Shown here: one piece after another, positions 36,446 through 45,235 of the stretch
How the letters are laid out: each line of letters starts with the position of its first letter
Numbering within the stretch: the stretch's first letter is position 1
Origin: Nocardioides sp. SYSU D00065
Lineage (GTDB): Bacteria > Actinomycetota > Actinomycetes > Propionibacteriales > Nocardioidaceae
DNA: 64,000 nt
Direction: 5' to 3'
NCBI RefSeq assembly: GCF_017916425.1
Contig: NZ_JAFMSX010000001.1
Coordinates: 372,001 to 436,000, forward strand
Notes under the pieces: model-generated
What the model saw: the letters and a program-made list of their open reading frames with translations, nothing else
Database searches by the model: none
Told to the model about the DNA's origin: nothing
Position numbers and translations under genes: made by a program

Positions 36446-36961
36446 ATGCCGATCTCGACCATCCCGCCGCGCATCAAGTGGGCCGTCGACCTCATGGACG
36501 TCCAGCCGGGCGACCAGGTCCTGGAGATCGGGTGTGGTCCCGGCGCCGGCGCGGAGGCGATCTGCAGCCGGTTGGAGACCGGCAAGCTGTTCGCGATCGA
36601 CCGCTCGGAGTCGGGCGTGGACCGCACCAAGCGGCGCAACCAGAGGTACGTCGACGCCGGCCGCCTCGTCGTACGCCAGATCGACCTGGCCACCCTGCGG
36701 GTGCCGGTCAAGCGGCTGAACAAGGTGTTCGCCTTCAACGTGAACCTGTTCTGGGTCCGGGCCTGCGACGACGAGGTGGCGCTCTTGCACGAACGGCTGG
36801 TGCCCGGTGGAGCGGTGTACCTCTTCTACGAGGCCGCGCGTCCCGAGCTGGTGCCCAACATCGTCAAGAAGGCCTCGGAGAACCTCCAGCGCGGCGGGTT
36901 CCGGGTCAGCGTCGTGGAGCAGAAGGCTCCGCCGGTGATCGGCCTGATCGGGCGTCGCTGA
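36446..36961 (+). CDS. Class I SAM-dependent methyltransferase
   Basis: A 171-residue protein with the SAM-binding motif VLEIGCGPGAGAE near residue 28 and motif II AIDRSESG. It is shorter than most methyltransferases, with only a small C-terminal part after the FAFNVN motif IV. Substrate unknown. It is a single gene divergent from dapB; CAGGCT (36433-36438) ends 7 bases before the ATG. Confidence 0.9.
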   Translation: MPISTIPPRIKWAVDLMDVQPGDQVLEIGCGPGAGAEAICSRLETGKLFAIDRSESGVDRTKRRNQRYVDAGRLVVRQIDLATLRVPVKRLNKVFAFNVNLFWVRACDDEVALLHERLVPGGAVYLFYEAARPELVPNIVKKASENLQRGGFRVSVVEQKAPPVIGLIGRR

Positions 36962-37057
36962 CGGTTCGCTCGGTGTCCGGCCACGATGCCGGGCGCTTGT
37001 CGAGGCGCCTCTGGGGCCTGAAACCCTTCGCCCCAGTCGTACCTTGCGCCCGTCATT

Positions 37058-37365
37058 CATCACGGTATGTCGCTGAGTGGGCACTCCCCTCGCTCAATTC
37101 ACCTGGGGAAGTGCCCGTTCGACGACATACCGTGATGAAGCACCAGCGGGGTGCGGCTTCACCAAGGTACGTCGCCAAGTGGGCACTCCCCTCGCTCAGT
37201 TCACCTGGGGAAGTGCCTGTTCGACGACATACCGTGATGGAGCACCAGCGGGGTGCGGCTTCACCAAGGTACGTCGCCGAGTGGGCTCTCCCCTCGCTCA
37301 GTTCACCTGGGGAAGTGCCCGTTCCACGACATACCGTGATGAAGCACCAGCGGCGGTGTGCGGCC
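37058..37365. repeat. Three tandem 102-bp units containing nested inverted repeats
   Basis: Units begin at 37064, 37166 and 37268, period exactly 102 bp; the third is incomplete. Unit 1 has outer arms CATCACGGTATGTCG (37058-37072) and CGACATACCGTGATG (37123-37137), and an inner stem GGGCACTCCCC with GGGGAAGTGCCC and a 15-base loop. In units 2 and 3 the left outer arm has decayed to GGTACGTCG while the right outer arm is kept. The 430-base gap 36962-37391 between the methyltransferase gene and pepR holds nothing else I can identify. Confidence 0.93.
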
Positions 37366-37391
37366 AGCGGCGGCCGGAGCCAGGCCGAGCG

Positions 37392-38699
37392 CTACTTCGT
37401 CGGACCGACGACAGCGAGCAGCTCGGGCTGCGTGAACAGGTCGCGGGCGAGGGTCGAGACGTCGTCGAGGGTCACGGCCTCGATCCGGGCGACCACCTCG
37501 TCGATGGTCAGCAGCTCGTCGTGCAGCAGCTCCGCCTTGCCGATGCGCGACATCCGGGACGCGGAGTCCTCGAGCCCGAGCACCAGGCCGCCCTTGAGCT
37601 GGCCCTTGCCACGCTCGAGCTCCTCGGACGTGATGCCGTCGGCGGCGACCTTGGCGAGCTCGGCGCGGACGGTCTCGAGCACGGCGTCGTACTTGTTGGG
37701 CAGGCAGCCCACCGAGACCCCGACGACGCCGGCGTCGGCGTGGTGGGTGGCGAACGAGTACACCGAGTACGCCAGGCCGCGCAGCTCGCGCACCTCCTGG
37801 AACAGCCGTGACGACGTGCCGCCGCCGAGTGCGGTGTTGAGCACGCCCAGGGCGTAGCGGCGCGGGTCCGTGCGGGTCAGGCCCTTGACCCCGAGCACCA
37901 GGTTGACCTGCTCCTGCGGGCGGACCGTACGCGCCTCGCCGGGGTGGACGCGGCGCGCCTTCTCGGACTGCTCCGACAGCGTGGGCTCGGCCTCGCCGTC
38001 GAGGAAGCCGCTGCGGGCGAAGGCCTGCCGGACCTGACCCACGACGGTCGCGTGGTCGATGTTGCCGGCCACCGAGACGACCATGTTGTCCGGCCGGTAG
38101 TGGCGACGGTAGAAGCGGTGGATCTGGTCACGGGTCAGGGCGCGGATCGAGTCGTCGGTCCCGGCGATCGGCCGGCCGAGCGGGGTGTCCCCCCACGCCT
38201 GGTGGGCGAAGAGGTTGTGGACCACGTCGTCGGGGTCGTCGTCGTGCATGGCGATCTCGTCGAGGATCACGTCGCGCTCGGCCTCGACGTCGGCCTCGGT
38301 GAGCGTCGATGCGGTCACCATGTCGCCGAGCACGTCCACGGCCGTGGCCAGGTCCTCGTCGAGGACCCGGGCGTGGAAGACGGTGTACTCCTTGGTGGTG
38401 AAGGCGTTGAACTCCCCACCGACCGCGTCGAGCGCGATCGAGATGTCCATCGCCGAGCGCTCCGGGGTGCCCTTGAAGAGCAGGTGCTCGAGGAAGTGGG
38501 AGCAGCCGTGCAGGGCCGGCGTCTCGTCGCGCGAGCCGACGTTGACCCACACGCCGATGCTGGCCGAGCGCGTGCCGGCCATCTGCTCGGTGACGACACG
38601 CAGGCCGCTGGGCAGGACGGTCCGGCGTACGCGGGAGGTCACCGCACCCTCGGCGTCCTTGACGGTGTGGAGGGTGCGGGTGGTGCCGTTCTTCTGCAC
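37392..38699 (-). CDS. pepR: M16 family zinc peptidase
   Basis: A 435-residue processing-peptidase-like protease. The inverted zinc motif HFLEH (His68, Glu71, His72) is intact, with the downstream Glu in the EAERDVILDE segment and a C-terminal RY-type GGGTSSRLF motif. The gene follows pnp on the minus strand, as in M. tuberculosis (PepR, Rv2782c, next to GpsI). Substrate not known. A strong hairpin separates it from pnp, so part of the pnp transcript may stop before it. Confidence 0.94.
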   Translation of the reverse strand: MQKNGTTRTLHTVKDAEGAVTSRVRRTVLPSGLRVVTEQMAGTRSASIGVWVNVGSRDETPALHGCSHFLEHLLFKGTPERSAMDISIALDAVGGEFNAFTTKEYTVFHARVLDEDLATAVDVLGDMVTASTLTEADVEAERDVILDEIAMHDDDPDDVVHNLFAHQAWGDTPLGRPIAGTDDSIRALTRDQIHRFYRRHYRPDNMVVSVAGNIDHATVVGQVRQAFARSGFLDGEAEPTLSEQSEKARRVHPGEARTVRPQEQVNLVLGVKGLTRTDPRRYALGVLNTALGGGTSSRLFQEVRELRGLAYSVYSFATHHADAGVVGVSVGCLPNKYDAVLETVRAELAKVAADGITSEELERGKGQLKGGLVLGLEDSASRMSRIGKAELLHDELLTIDEVVARIEAVTLDDVSTLARDLFTQPELLAVVGPTK

Positions 38700-38735
38700 G
38701 AGGGTCCTTCCGGGGGTGAAGGCGGGGGGAACGCC

Positions 38736-38767
38736 GCGACCGGCCGGCCAGACGGCCGGCCGGTCGC
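38736..38767 (-). terminator. Hairpin between pnp and pepR
   Basis: Perfect 14-bp stem (GCGACCGGCCGGCC, 38736-38749, and complement 38754-38767) with a 4-base loop, 40 bases after the pnp stop. Probably a terminator or a 3' end stabiliser that lets only part of the transcripts read into pepR. Confidence 0.8.
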
Positions 38768-38807
38768 GGATGGATCGGGTGGAGCGGGTCTCCGAGCGGA
38801 GCTCAGG

Positions 38808-41039
38808 TCACTCCGCCTCGACGGCCTCGGTGTCGGCCGGCTCGGCGTCGCCCTCGGCCTCGTCGACGACGGGGACCAGCGAGAGCTTGCCGCGGTCGTC
38901 GATCTCGGCGATGGAGACCTGGACCTTCTGGCCCACGGCCAGCACGTCCTCGACGGCCTCGACGCGCTTGCCGCCGGCCAGCGCGCGCAGCTTGCTGATG
39001 TGCAGCAGGCCGTCCTTGCCGGGCATGAGGGAGACGAAGGCACCGAAGTTCGTGGTCTTCACCACGGTGCCGAGGTAGCGCTCGCCGACCTCGGGCATCG
39101 TCGGGTTGGCGATCGCGTTGACCGCCGCCTTGGCAGCCTCGGCCGCCTCGCCGTTCGTCGCGCCGATGTAGACCGTGCCGTCGTCCTCGATGGACAGCGT
39201 CGCGCCCGTGTCGTCCTGGATCTGGTTGATGACCTTGCCCTTGGGCCCGATCACCTCGCCGATCTTGTCGACGGGCACGCGCACGGTGATGATGCGCGGC
39301 GCGTGGATCGACATCTCCTCGGGTGCGTCGATGGCCTCGGCCATCACGTCGAGGATCGCCAGGCGCGCGTCGCGGGCCTGGGTCAGCGCGGAGGCCAGCA
39401 CCTCGGCGGGGATCCCGTCGAGCTTGGTGTCGAGCTGGAGCGCGGTGACGAACTCCCGGGTGCCGGCGACCTTGAAGTCCATGTCGCCGAAGGCGTCCTC
39501 GGCACCGAGGATGTCGGTCAGGGCGACGTACTGCGTCTCGCCGTCGACCTCGCCGGAGATGAGGCCCATCGCGATGCCGGCGACCGACGCCTTGAGCGGA
39601 ACGCCCGCCTGCAGCAGCGACAGGGTCGAGGCGCAGACCGAGCCCATGGAGGTCGAGCCGTTGGAGCCCATCGCCTCGGAGAGCTGGCGGATCGCGTAGG
39701 GGAACTCCTCGCGCGAGGGCAGCACCGGCAGCAGCGCGCGGCGCGCGAGGGCGCCGTGGCCGACCTCGCGGCGCTTGGGCGAGCCCACGCGGCCGGTCTC
39801 GCCGGTGGAGAACGGCGGGAAGACGTACTTGTGCATGTAGCGGCGGTGCTTCTCCGGCGACAGCGTGTCGAGCTGCTGCTCCATCTTGAGCATGTCGAGG
39901 GTGGTGACGCCCAGGATCTGGGTCTCGCCGCGCTCGAACAGTGCGGAGCCGTGCACCCGCGGGATCACGTCGACCTCGGCGTGCAGCGGGCGGATGTCGG
40001 CGAGCCCGCGGCCATCGATGCGGACCTTGTCGCGCAGCACGCGCTGGCGCACCAGCGACTTGGTTAGCGAGCGGAACGCCGCGCCGATCTCCTTCTCGCG
40101 GCCCTCGAAGTCGCCGGCGAGCTTCTCGAGCAGCTGCGCCTTGATCTCGTCGACGCGTGCCTCGCGCTCCTGCTTGTCGCCGATGGTCATCGCGGCAGCG
40201 GTGTCGTCGGTGGCGGCGGCCTCGACGGCGGCGTAGACGTCGTCCTCGTAGTCGAGGAAGACCGGGAAGTCCTCGACCGGCTTCGCCGCCTCGGCGGCGA
40301 GCTGCGACTGCGCCTCGCACAGCTGCTTGATGAACGGCTTGGCGGCGTCGAGGCCACCGGCGACGACCTCCTCGGTCGGCGCCTGGGCGCCCCCCTGCAC
40401 CAGCGTGATGGTCTGCTCGGTGGCCTCGGCCTCGACCATCATGATCGCGACGTCGCCGGTCTCGGTGACGCGCCCGGCGACGACCATGTCGAAGACGGCG
40501 GACTCGAGCTGCTCGTGGGTCGGGAATGCCACCCACTGGCCGTCGATCAGGGCGACGCGCACCCCGCCGACGGGGCCGGAGAACGGCAGGCCGGAGAGCT
40601 GGGTGGACATCGACGCGGCGTTGATGGCGAGCACGTCGTAGGGCATGTTGGGGTCGAGCGCCAGGACCGTGATGACGACCTGGACCTCGTTGCGCAGGCC
40701 CTTCTTGAACGTCGGGCGCAGCGGGCGGTCGATGAGGCGGCAGGTGAGGATCGCGTCCTCGCCCGGGCGGCCCTCGGAGCGGAAGAACGAGCCGGGGATC
40801 TGGCCCACGGCGTACATCCGCTCCTCGACGTCGATCGTCAGCGGGAAGAAGTCGAAGTGGTCCTTGGGCTGCTTGGACGCGGTCGTCGCCGAGAGCAGCA
40901 TGGTCTCGTCGTCGAGGTACGCCGTGACGGCGCCGGCCGCCTGGCGGGCGAGCAGGCCGGTCTCGAACTTGACCGTGCGCTTGCCGAAGGAGCCGTTGTC
41001 GAGGACGGTCTCGACAGCGGAGATGATGGGTTCACTCAT
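38808..41039 (-). CDS. pnp: Polyribonucleotide nucleotidyltransferase (PNPase/GpsI)
   Basis: Phosphorolytic 3'-5' exoribonuclease of the RNA degradosome; actinobacterial forms can also make pppGpp-type alarmones. The 743-residue protein has two RNase PH domains (about 15-240 and 330-560), a KH domain with [12 protein letters not shown] near 610, and a C-terminal S1 domain (about 660-725). The catalytic core includes [23 protein letters not shown]. The last 20 residues are acidic. A long leader and a start-site hairpin suggest control after transcription. Confidence 0.97.
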   Translation of the reverse strand: MSEPIISAVETVLDNGSFGKRTVKFETGLLARQAAGAVTAYLDDETMLLSATTASKQPKDHFDFFPLTIDVEERMYAVGQIPGSFFRSEGRPGEDAILTCRLIDRPLRPTFKKGLRNEVQVVITVLALDPNMPYDVLAINAASMSTQLSGLPFSGPVGGVRVALIDGQWVAFPTHEQLESAVFDMVVAGRVTETGDVAIMMVEAEATEQTITLVQGGAQAPTEEVVAGGLDAAKPFIKQLCEAQSQLAAEAAKPVEDFPVFLDYEDDVYAAVEAAATDDTAAAMTIGDKQEREARVDEIKAQLLEKLAGDFEGREKEIGAAFRSLTKSLVRQRVLRDKVRIDGRGLADIRPLHAEVDVIPRVHGSALFERGETQILGVTTLDMLKMEQQLDTLSPEKHRRYMHKYVFPPFSTGETGRVGSPKRREVGHGALARRALLPVLPSREEFPYAIRQLSEAMGSNGSTSMGSVCASTLSLLQAGVPLKASVAGIAMGLISGEVDGETQYVALTDILGAEDAFGDMDFKVAGTREFVTALQLDTKLDGIPAEVLASALTQARDARLAILDVMAEAIDAPEEMSIHAPRIITVRVPVDKIGEVIGPKGKVINQIQDDTGATLSIEDDGTVYIGATNGEAAEAAKAAVNAIANPTMPEVGERYLGTVVKTTNFGAFVSLMPGKDGLLHISKLRALAGGKRVEAVEDVLAVGQKVQVSIAEIDDRGKLSLVPVVDEAEGDAEPADTEAVEAE

Positions 41040-41259
41040 GGAAGCAGGATCTGCTTTCTCTTAGCGGAGCGATCCGCGGCGTCCACACACGAAGGATGGC
41101 GGTGGAGGCGTCGTGGGCCCCGCGGGGCCGGTCTTCGATCGAGGCCCGCAGCTCCCTGGACGGGGACGGTCTGAAGGCCACTACCGAGGACCGGGCCGGA
41201 CGTGCGGGTCGCTCCTGGTGGGTGTGTGTTCAGTTGTGGCGTGGTCCGGTACGACACTA
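41040..41259 (-). promoter_or_regulatory. pnp promoter and long 5' leader
   Basis: TAGTGT at 41259-41254 (minus strand) is a likely -10 box, giving a leader of about 205 bases. Directly before the pnp ATG lies a small hairpin, AAGCAG-ATC-CTGCTT (41044-41058 on the plus strand), and no clear Shine-Dalgarno outside it. In other bacteria PNPase represses itself through a leader hairpin; whether this leader works that way is inference. Confidence 0.55.
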
Positions 41260-41286
41260 GCGCGGCGACCGGACCCGGAAACCGAT

Positions 41287-41319
41287 CGGAGCGGCCTCCC
41301 CCGTGGGGAGGCCGCTCCG
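41287..41319. terminator. rpsO terminator
   Basis: Perfect 15-bp stem (41287-41301 and 41305-41319) with a 3-base loop, immediately after the rpsO stop on the minus strand and upstream of the pnp promoter. It would separate rpsO from pnp transcription, apart from read-through. Confidence 0.88.
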
Positions 41320-41323
41320 GTGA

Positions 41324-41599
41324 TCAGCGGCGGAGGCCGAGACGCTCGACGATCGAGCGGTAGCGCTCGATCTCGGTCTTCTGCAGGTAGTTGAGCAGAC
41401 GACGGCGCTGGCCGACGAGCAGCAGCAGGCCACGACGGCTGTGGTGGTCGTGCTTGTGCGTCTTGAGGTGCTCGGTGAGGTGCGAGATGCGGTGGCTGAG
41501 CAGCGCGATCTGGACCTCGGGGGAACCGGTGTCGCCCTCGGTCAGGGCGTACTCCGCGATGATCTTCTTCTTGGTCTCCGCGTCGGTACCAATCGACAT
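41324..41599 (-). CDS. rpsO: 30S ribosomal protein S15
   Basis: Binds 16S rRNA early in 30S assembly. The 91-residue protein has the full S15 signature, including [12 protein letters not shown], the [10 protein letters not shown] loop that contacts rRNA, and LLNYLQ near the end. ATG 41599 is preceded by AAGGAG. Its order rpsO-pnp-pepR is conserved in actinobacteria. Confidence 0.98.
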   Translation of the reverse strand: MSIGTDAETKKKIIAEYALTEGDTGSPEVQIALLSHRISHLTEHLKTHKHDHHSRRGLLLLVGQRRRLLNYLQKTEIERYRSIVERLGLRR

Positions 41600-41706
41600 G
41601 GGGGCTCCTTCGGTTCTCGTTGCGCGGCGCGCCCGGGCCTGTTCACCGGGGCACTCTGGTTCCGCGGCCGTCGTGACGGCACGTCGCCCTGGCGGGCAAC
41701 CGCAGA

Positions 41707-41712
41707 AGCATA
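41707..41712 (-). promoter_or_regulatory. Candidate rpsO -10 box
   Basis: TATGCT on the minus strand, about 108 bases upstream of the rpsO ATG. This would give a leader of about 100 bases, GC-rich with several possible stems, long enough for S15 feedback control, which is known in many bacteria. Inferred only. Confidence 0.4.
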
Positions 41713-41770
41713 TCGAGGCGCTGGACGAGCGGCCCAATCCGCGCCGCGCACCGAGCCGTGCAGGGTGCCC

Positions 41771-42037
41771 TCAGACCGCCGGCGGGGGCGGCGGGTCGGA
41801 CTCCGTGGTGCGCTGGGTCGTGGCCTGGCGGCCCTGGGCGTCCGTGGTGGTGGCGACGGTGCTGTGACGCCGACGAGTGTTCTGCTGGATCAGCGTGAGC
41901 ACCAGCCACAGCACGCCGGCCAGGACGAGGATCCAGCCGAGGGTCGTGACCTCGAGCGGGCCCACCTCCTGCTGGTTGAACGCGAGAGCCAGGATCAGGC
42001 CCACGACGATGAGGCCGATCGGTCCTCCGAAACCCAT
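41771..42037 (-). CDS. DUF6458-like small membrane protein
   Basis: An 88-residue protein with two transmembrane helices (about 6-22 and 32-52), then a basic turn QQNTRRRHS and a disordered Thr/Pro-rich tail. It matches the small actinobacterial DUF6458 family. ATG 42037 is chosen because GGAG lies 8 bases before it; ATG 42049 is an alternative. Function unknown. It lies upstream of rpsO on the same strand. Confidence 0.82.
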   Translation of the reverse strand: MGFGGPIGLIVVGLILALAFNQQEVGPLEVTTLGWILVLAGVLWLVLTLIQQNTRRRHSTVATTTDAQGRQATTQRTTESDPPPPPAV

Positions 42038-42186
42038 GACGTGCTCCATTCTGTGGGGTGTCTGGGGGCGCCCGGCGTGCACCGGGCGGCGCAGAGTCTG
42101 GCGCGGTCCCGCCACCGCTGTCACCCCCCTCCGGGGTGCCCGGGCGCGGATGCACCCGCACCATCGGTCCCCGCCGGGCGCGGAGC

Positions 42187-42222
42187 CATGGGGAGCGGTC
42201 ACCCCCGCGACCACTCCCCATG
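42187..42222. terminator. Inverted repeat after the HAAS-domain gene
   Basis: 14-bp arms (CATGGGGAGCGGTC at 42187-42200; GACCACTCCCCATG at 42209-42222) with one mismatch and an 8-base loop. It lies 18 bases after the stop of the HAAS gene on the minus strand and probably ends its transcript. The rest of 42038-42239 shows no gene. Confidence 0.7.
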
Positions 42223-42239
42223 ACGACTGTGGGGCCCGG

Positions 42240-43340
42240 TCATCGCCTCCGGTCGTCCGCGCCGGCACGCTTCCCGTCGTCGGCGGCCCTGTCCGCCCGT
42301 TCGCGCCGGTCGCGGCGGGGCGTCTCCACCGCCTCGGCCGGCGCCGGCACGAGCGGGTGTGTCACCGCCGGGGTGGTCGCCCGGTCGGGGGTCGGGAAGG
42401 CCGCGCCGGTCAGGTCGGCGCGCCGCTCGGGCGTACGAGCGCGGCGCTCGCGCTCGGCCAGCGGGAAGACGTTCCACCGGGTGACGTCGCCGAGCACCCA
42501 CGGCACCGTGCGGCTGGCCTGGTCGAAGCAGTGCACGGCGAGCGGACGTCCGGCCTGGTCGTAGAGCTGCACGCCGGTCAGCGGCCGGCCGCCGGCGTCG
42601 TAGGCGGCGATGTTGCACACCTCCTCACCGCGGTTGAGCACGCCGGACGACTGGCTGTAGGTCGCCGCCTCGGCATAGCCGCGGGCGTAGCGGTCCCAGG
42701 CGTGGCCGTCGAGCTGGCCGTTGATGATCGGCAGGCTGACGACCGCTCCCAGGTTGAGCGCGACCAGCACGAGGCGAGCGAGCGCTCCGCGCGATCCCGC
42801 GGGGCGAGCCCCGGGCCAGGCCCGGCCCAGACCGACGAGGGCGCTGCCCGCGACGCAGACGACCAGCATCGCCAGCCCGAGCCCGGCGTGGACGCCGGGC
42901 AGCCAGGTGAGGCCGTAGTCGTCCCAACCCGGCCAGAGGAGGGCGAGGGCGACGGCGGCGGCGTAGGCCCGCAGGACCCACCACGCCGGCTGAAGCGCGG
43001 ACAGCACCGCCCACAGTGGCGCCAGCCGCGGCCGCGCCATCCCCGTGTCCCACCAGCTGCGGACGTCGTCGAGCCGCTGCGCCAGCGGGACGCCGGAGAC
43101 CAGGCGCAGCCGGCGGCGAGGGACCGGGTCGAACCCGGCGGCCGAGCGCAGCTCGCGGGCGTAGGACTCCGGGTCGCCGAGCACACCCCCGCCGTGCTCG
43201 GCGACCTGGTCACCCAGGTCCGCCTCGAGGCCCTCGGTCAGCTCGAGCCGGTCCTCCTCGGACAGGTCGGCCAACAGGTCGCGGACCCGGGCGACGAAGG
43301 CGGCGACGTCGGGGCGGACGGGAAGCTCGGTGGTGTTCAT
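42240..43340 (-). CDS. HAAS-domain membrane protein
   Basis: A 366-residue protein. Residues 10-75 form a HAAS-type helical domain (FVARVRDLLADLSEEDRLEL), found with PadR regulators. About four transmembrane helices follow between residues 110 and 215, then an extracytoplasmic or cytoplasmic domain and a charged disordered tail of about 80 residues. The ATG overlaps the padR stop as ATGA, so the regulator and this protein are made together. It is probably a membrane sensor paired with PadR; the signal is unknown. Confidence 0.88.
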   Translation of the reverse strand: MNTTELPVRPDVAAFVARVRDLLADLSEEDRLELTEGLEADLGDQVAEHGGGVLGDPESYARELRSAAGFDPVPRRRLRLVSGVPLAQRLDDVRSWWDTGMARPRLAPLWAVLSALQPAWWVLRAYAAAVALALLWPGWDDYGLTWLPGVHAGLGLAMLVVCVAGSALVGLGRAWPGARPAGSRGALARLVLVALNLGAVVSLPIINGQLDGHAWDRYARGYAEAATYSQSSGVLNRGEEVCNIAAYDAGGRPLTGVQLYDQAGRPLAVHCFDQASRTVPWVLGDVTRWNVFPLAERERRARTPERRADLTGAAFPTPDRATTPAVTHPLVPAPAEAVETPRRDRRERADRAADDGKRAGADDRRR

Positions 43341-43687
43341 GCGCTCGCTCCCTGCGAGGTCGAGACGGAGGGTCCGTCGAGGAGCCCGTCGAGGACGGAG
43401 GAGAAGGCGTGCCAGTCGCGGCGCTGACGCACCAGCTGGTCGCGGCCGATGGGCGTGATGCCGTAGTACTTGCGGTGCGGTCCGCTCTCGGAAGGCACGA
43501 CGTACGACGTCAGGGCGCCGGCGGCGTACAGCCGCCGCAGCGTCCCGTAGACCGAGGCGTCGCCGACCTCGGTCAGTCCGCCGTCGCGGAGCCGGCGCAC
43601 GATGTCGTAGCCGTAGCCGTCCTCGCCCTTGACCACGGCGAGCACCGCGAGGTCGAGGACTCCTTTGAGGAGCTGGGTCTGGTCCAT
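43337..43687 (-). CDS. PadR family transcriptional regulator
   Basis: A 116-residue winged-helix repressor: LLKGVLDLAVLAVV then GYGYDIVRRL, the recognition helix region SVYGTLRRLYAAG and the wing VPSESGPHRKYYGIT. A short C-terminal dimerisation helix follows, as in small PadR-s1 proteins. TAGTGT (43700-43695) ends 7 bases before the ATG and lies inside an inverted repeat, so it likely represses its own promoter. Coupled to the HAAS membrane protein. Confidence 0.94.
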   Translation of the reverse strand: MDQTQLLKGVLDLAVLAVVKGEDGYGYDIVRRLRDGGLTEVGDASVYGTLRRLYAAGALTSYVVPSESGPHRKYYGITPIGRDQLVRQRRDWHAFSSVLDGLLDGPSVSTSQGASA

Positions 43688-43693
43688 GCAGTG

Positions 43694-43722
43694 CACACTA
43701 CCTCGCACTCCGTAGTAGTGCG
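43694..43722. promoter_or_regulatory. Putative PadR autoregulatory operator
   Basis: Inverted repeat CACTAC (43696-43701) and GTAGTG (43715-43720), 13 bases apart, overlapping the -10 box of the padR-HAAS operon. Position and symmetry suit a PadR dimer. No second copy was noticed. Confidence 0.6.
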
Positions 43723-43760
43723 CGATGCGTCGACTTCTCGGCGCGGCGCGGCAGAGGCAG

Positions 43761-43792
43761 GAGAAGCCCCCACCGATCGGCGGGGGCTTCTC
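43761..43792. terminator. Terminator after the EIIA gene
   Basis: 11-bp stem GAGAAGCCCCC (43761-43771) and its complement (43782-43792), with a 10-base loop that contains its own CCGATCGG palindrome. It follows the minus-strand EIIA-Mtl gene by 22 bases. Confidence 0.85.
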
Positions 43793-43814
43793 TCGTGGGG
43801 TCGAGGTGCGGCGG

Positions 43815-44246
43815 TCAGACCCTGCCGACCAGGACCGCCAGGACGTCGTCCGGCGTCCGCGCCGACTCGAGGGCCGCAAGGGCGGCGTCGTCGGTGAAGG
43901 CGCCCGCCAACGCCTGGAGGACGGTCAGGTGGTCGTCACCGGCACCGGCGATCCCGACCACGAAGCGGGCCGGGCTGCCGTTCCAGTCGATCGGCTGGTC
44001 GTAGCGTAGGAACGAGATGGCCGTGCGCCGGATCAGCGACTTCGCCTCGTTGGTGCCGTGCGGGATGGCGAGGCCGTTGCCCATGAACGTCGACACCGAG
44101 GCTTCGCGCTCGTGCATCGCGTCGACGTACGACTCGTCGACGGCGCCGCCCGCCACCAGCAACAGGCCGGCCTCCGTGATCGCCTCGTCCCTCGTGCGCG
44201 CCTCCCCGCCCAGCACGATGGACTGCGGGCTCAGTACGTCGCTCAT
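43815..44246 (-). CDS. mtlF: PTS mannitol-type EIIA
   Basis: Takes phosphate from HPr and passes it to the EIIB domain of MtlA. The 143-residue single-domain protein has the phosphorylated His63 in AIPHGTNEA, as in EIIA-Mtl/Fru. ATG 44246 is preceded by GAGGAGATG. It is not in an operon with mtlA: the 225-residue gene lies between, on the other strand. A TACGCT (44375-44380) upstream drives the opposite gene. Confidence 0.92.
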   Translation of the reverse strand: MSDVLSPQSIVLGGEARTRDEAITEAGLLLVAGGAVDESYVDAMHEREASVSTFMGNGLAIPHGTNEAKSLIRRTAISFLRYDQPIDWNGSPARFVVGIAGAGDDHLTVLQALAGAFTDDAALAALESARTPDDVLAVLVGRV

Positions 44247-44449
44247 CTGCTCATCTCCTCGCAACGGGGGTGCGACCCTGGCGGTCGCCGACGCGGAAGC
44301 GTCGTGGCCATCACACCACAGCGCCCCCGGCAGCGGAGATTGCGAACTCCGTCACAACGGGCGCCGGAGCGCCCTACGCTGGGACGTCCGGTCACGGGGG
44401 CGGGTCAGCAGCCGCGCCCCACCTCATCGTCGGGCGGAAAGGGCACCCC

Positions 44450-45127
44450 ATGAGCGACGGCACCACGACCCCCAGCAGCACCTTCACCGTCCACGGCGAC
44501 GGCCGCTGGCACGGCGACGACGGGTCGGCCGGCGAGCTGGCCGGGACGACTCTCTACGTCGTCCGCGCGCTCGCGCAGGTCGACCAGCTGCTCGGGATCG
44601 GGCCGCTGGCCGGCTTCACCGCCGCCGGCGGTGCGCGCGAGCTCGAGGCCCGCGTGGGTCATGACGGCGACTTCGGCACCGAGGTGGCGGGCACGCTCGT
44701 CGCGACCGGAGCGACGGCCAAGCCCGTGGACGAGCACTCGCTCGCCGCCACGCTGGGCGACGAGCTCGACCACGTGCTGGACCAGGTCACCCAGGTCGAG
44801 CTGGTCGCGGGCTGCTTCGTCGTCTCCAGCAACGGCAACCTCCTGGCCGACCGCGTGCCGGGGGTGGCCGAGGACGCGCTGGCCGGCACCGGACGCCGCG
44901 TGAAGGTGGCCTACGACGCCTTCGACCGGTTCCTCGGCACCACGGCGCTGGTGACGCGCTTCGAGTGGGCCGACATCGTCGCGGCCCCCGTCGGCAACGG
45001 CCTGGCCGTCGTCATCGCCGATCCCAGCGCCGAGCTCGAGGCCATCCTCTCCGCGGTGCAGGTCGGTGGCGGCGTGCTCAGCGGCGTGGACCTCGCCGTG
45101 TTCCGCGGCTCCGCGCTGCTGGGCTGA
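44450..45127 (+). CDS. Hypothetical protein between the two mannitol PTS genes
   Basis: A 225-residue soluble acidic protein, ATG 44450 with GGAAAGGG upstream. The N-terminal half is helical. The C-terminal half (about 120-220) alternates strands and helices: GCFVVSSNGNLLAD, a DAFDRFLGTT helix, and NGLAVVIADP. That pattern hints at a roadblock/LC7 or profilin-like fold, but the match is weak. No catalytic motif, signal peptide or membrane segment. TACGCT (44375-44380) may be the -10 box. Its place inside the PTS region suggests, but does not show, a regulatory link. Confidence 0.75.
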   Translation: MSDGTTTPSSTFTVHGDGRWHGDDGSAGELAGTTLYVVRALAQVDQLLGIGPLAGFTAAGGARELEARVGHDGDFGTEVAGTLVATGATAKPVDEHSLAATLGDELDHVLDQVTQVELVAGCFVVSSNGNLLADRVPGVAEDALAGTGRRVKVAYDAFDRFLGTTALVTRFEWADIVAAPVGNGLAVVIADPSAELEAILSAVQVGGGVLSGVDLAVFRGSALLG

Positions 45128-45169
45128 CCGGGAGGTCATCGCGCGACGTACCCCGTCCGCGCACGCACG

Positions 45170-45202
45170 GGACCCGGCTCCCGCTCGCGCGGGGCCGGGT
45201 CC
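45170..45202. terminator. Shared terminator
   Basis: GGACCCGGCTCCCGC (45170-45184) pairs with GCGGGGCCGGGTCC (45189-45202), one bulge, 4-base loop. It lies between the convergent 225-residue gene and mtlA. Confidence 0.75.
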
Positions 45203-45235
45203 GGTGGGTGATGGGGCAGGCGCGGGTGATCGGCC

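Noticed and set aside
37058-37365. CRISPR array
   Set aside because: Units are 102 bp and nearly identical throughout; there are no short repeats with unique spacers and no cas genes.
36439-37857. Long open frames across the 102-bp repeats that would encode a 34-residue tandem repeat protein
   Set aside because: 102 is a multiple of three, so any open frame stays open. The frame has no start or ribosome-binding site of its own, and it runs into the opposite strand of pepR.
42187-42222. Member of the long-loop intergenic hairpin family
   Set aside because: Its loop is only 8 bases and it directly follows a stop codon, so a simple terminator is enough.
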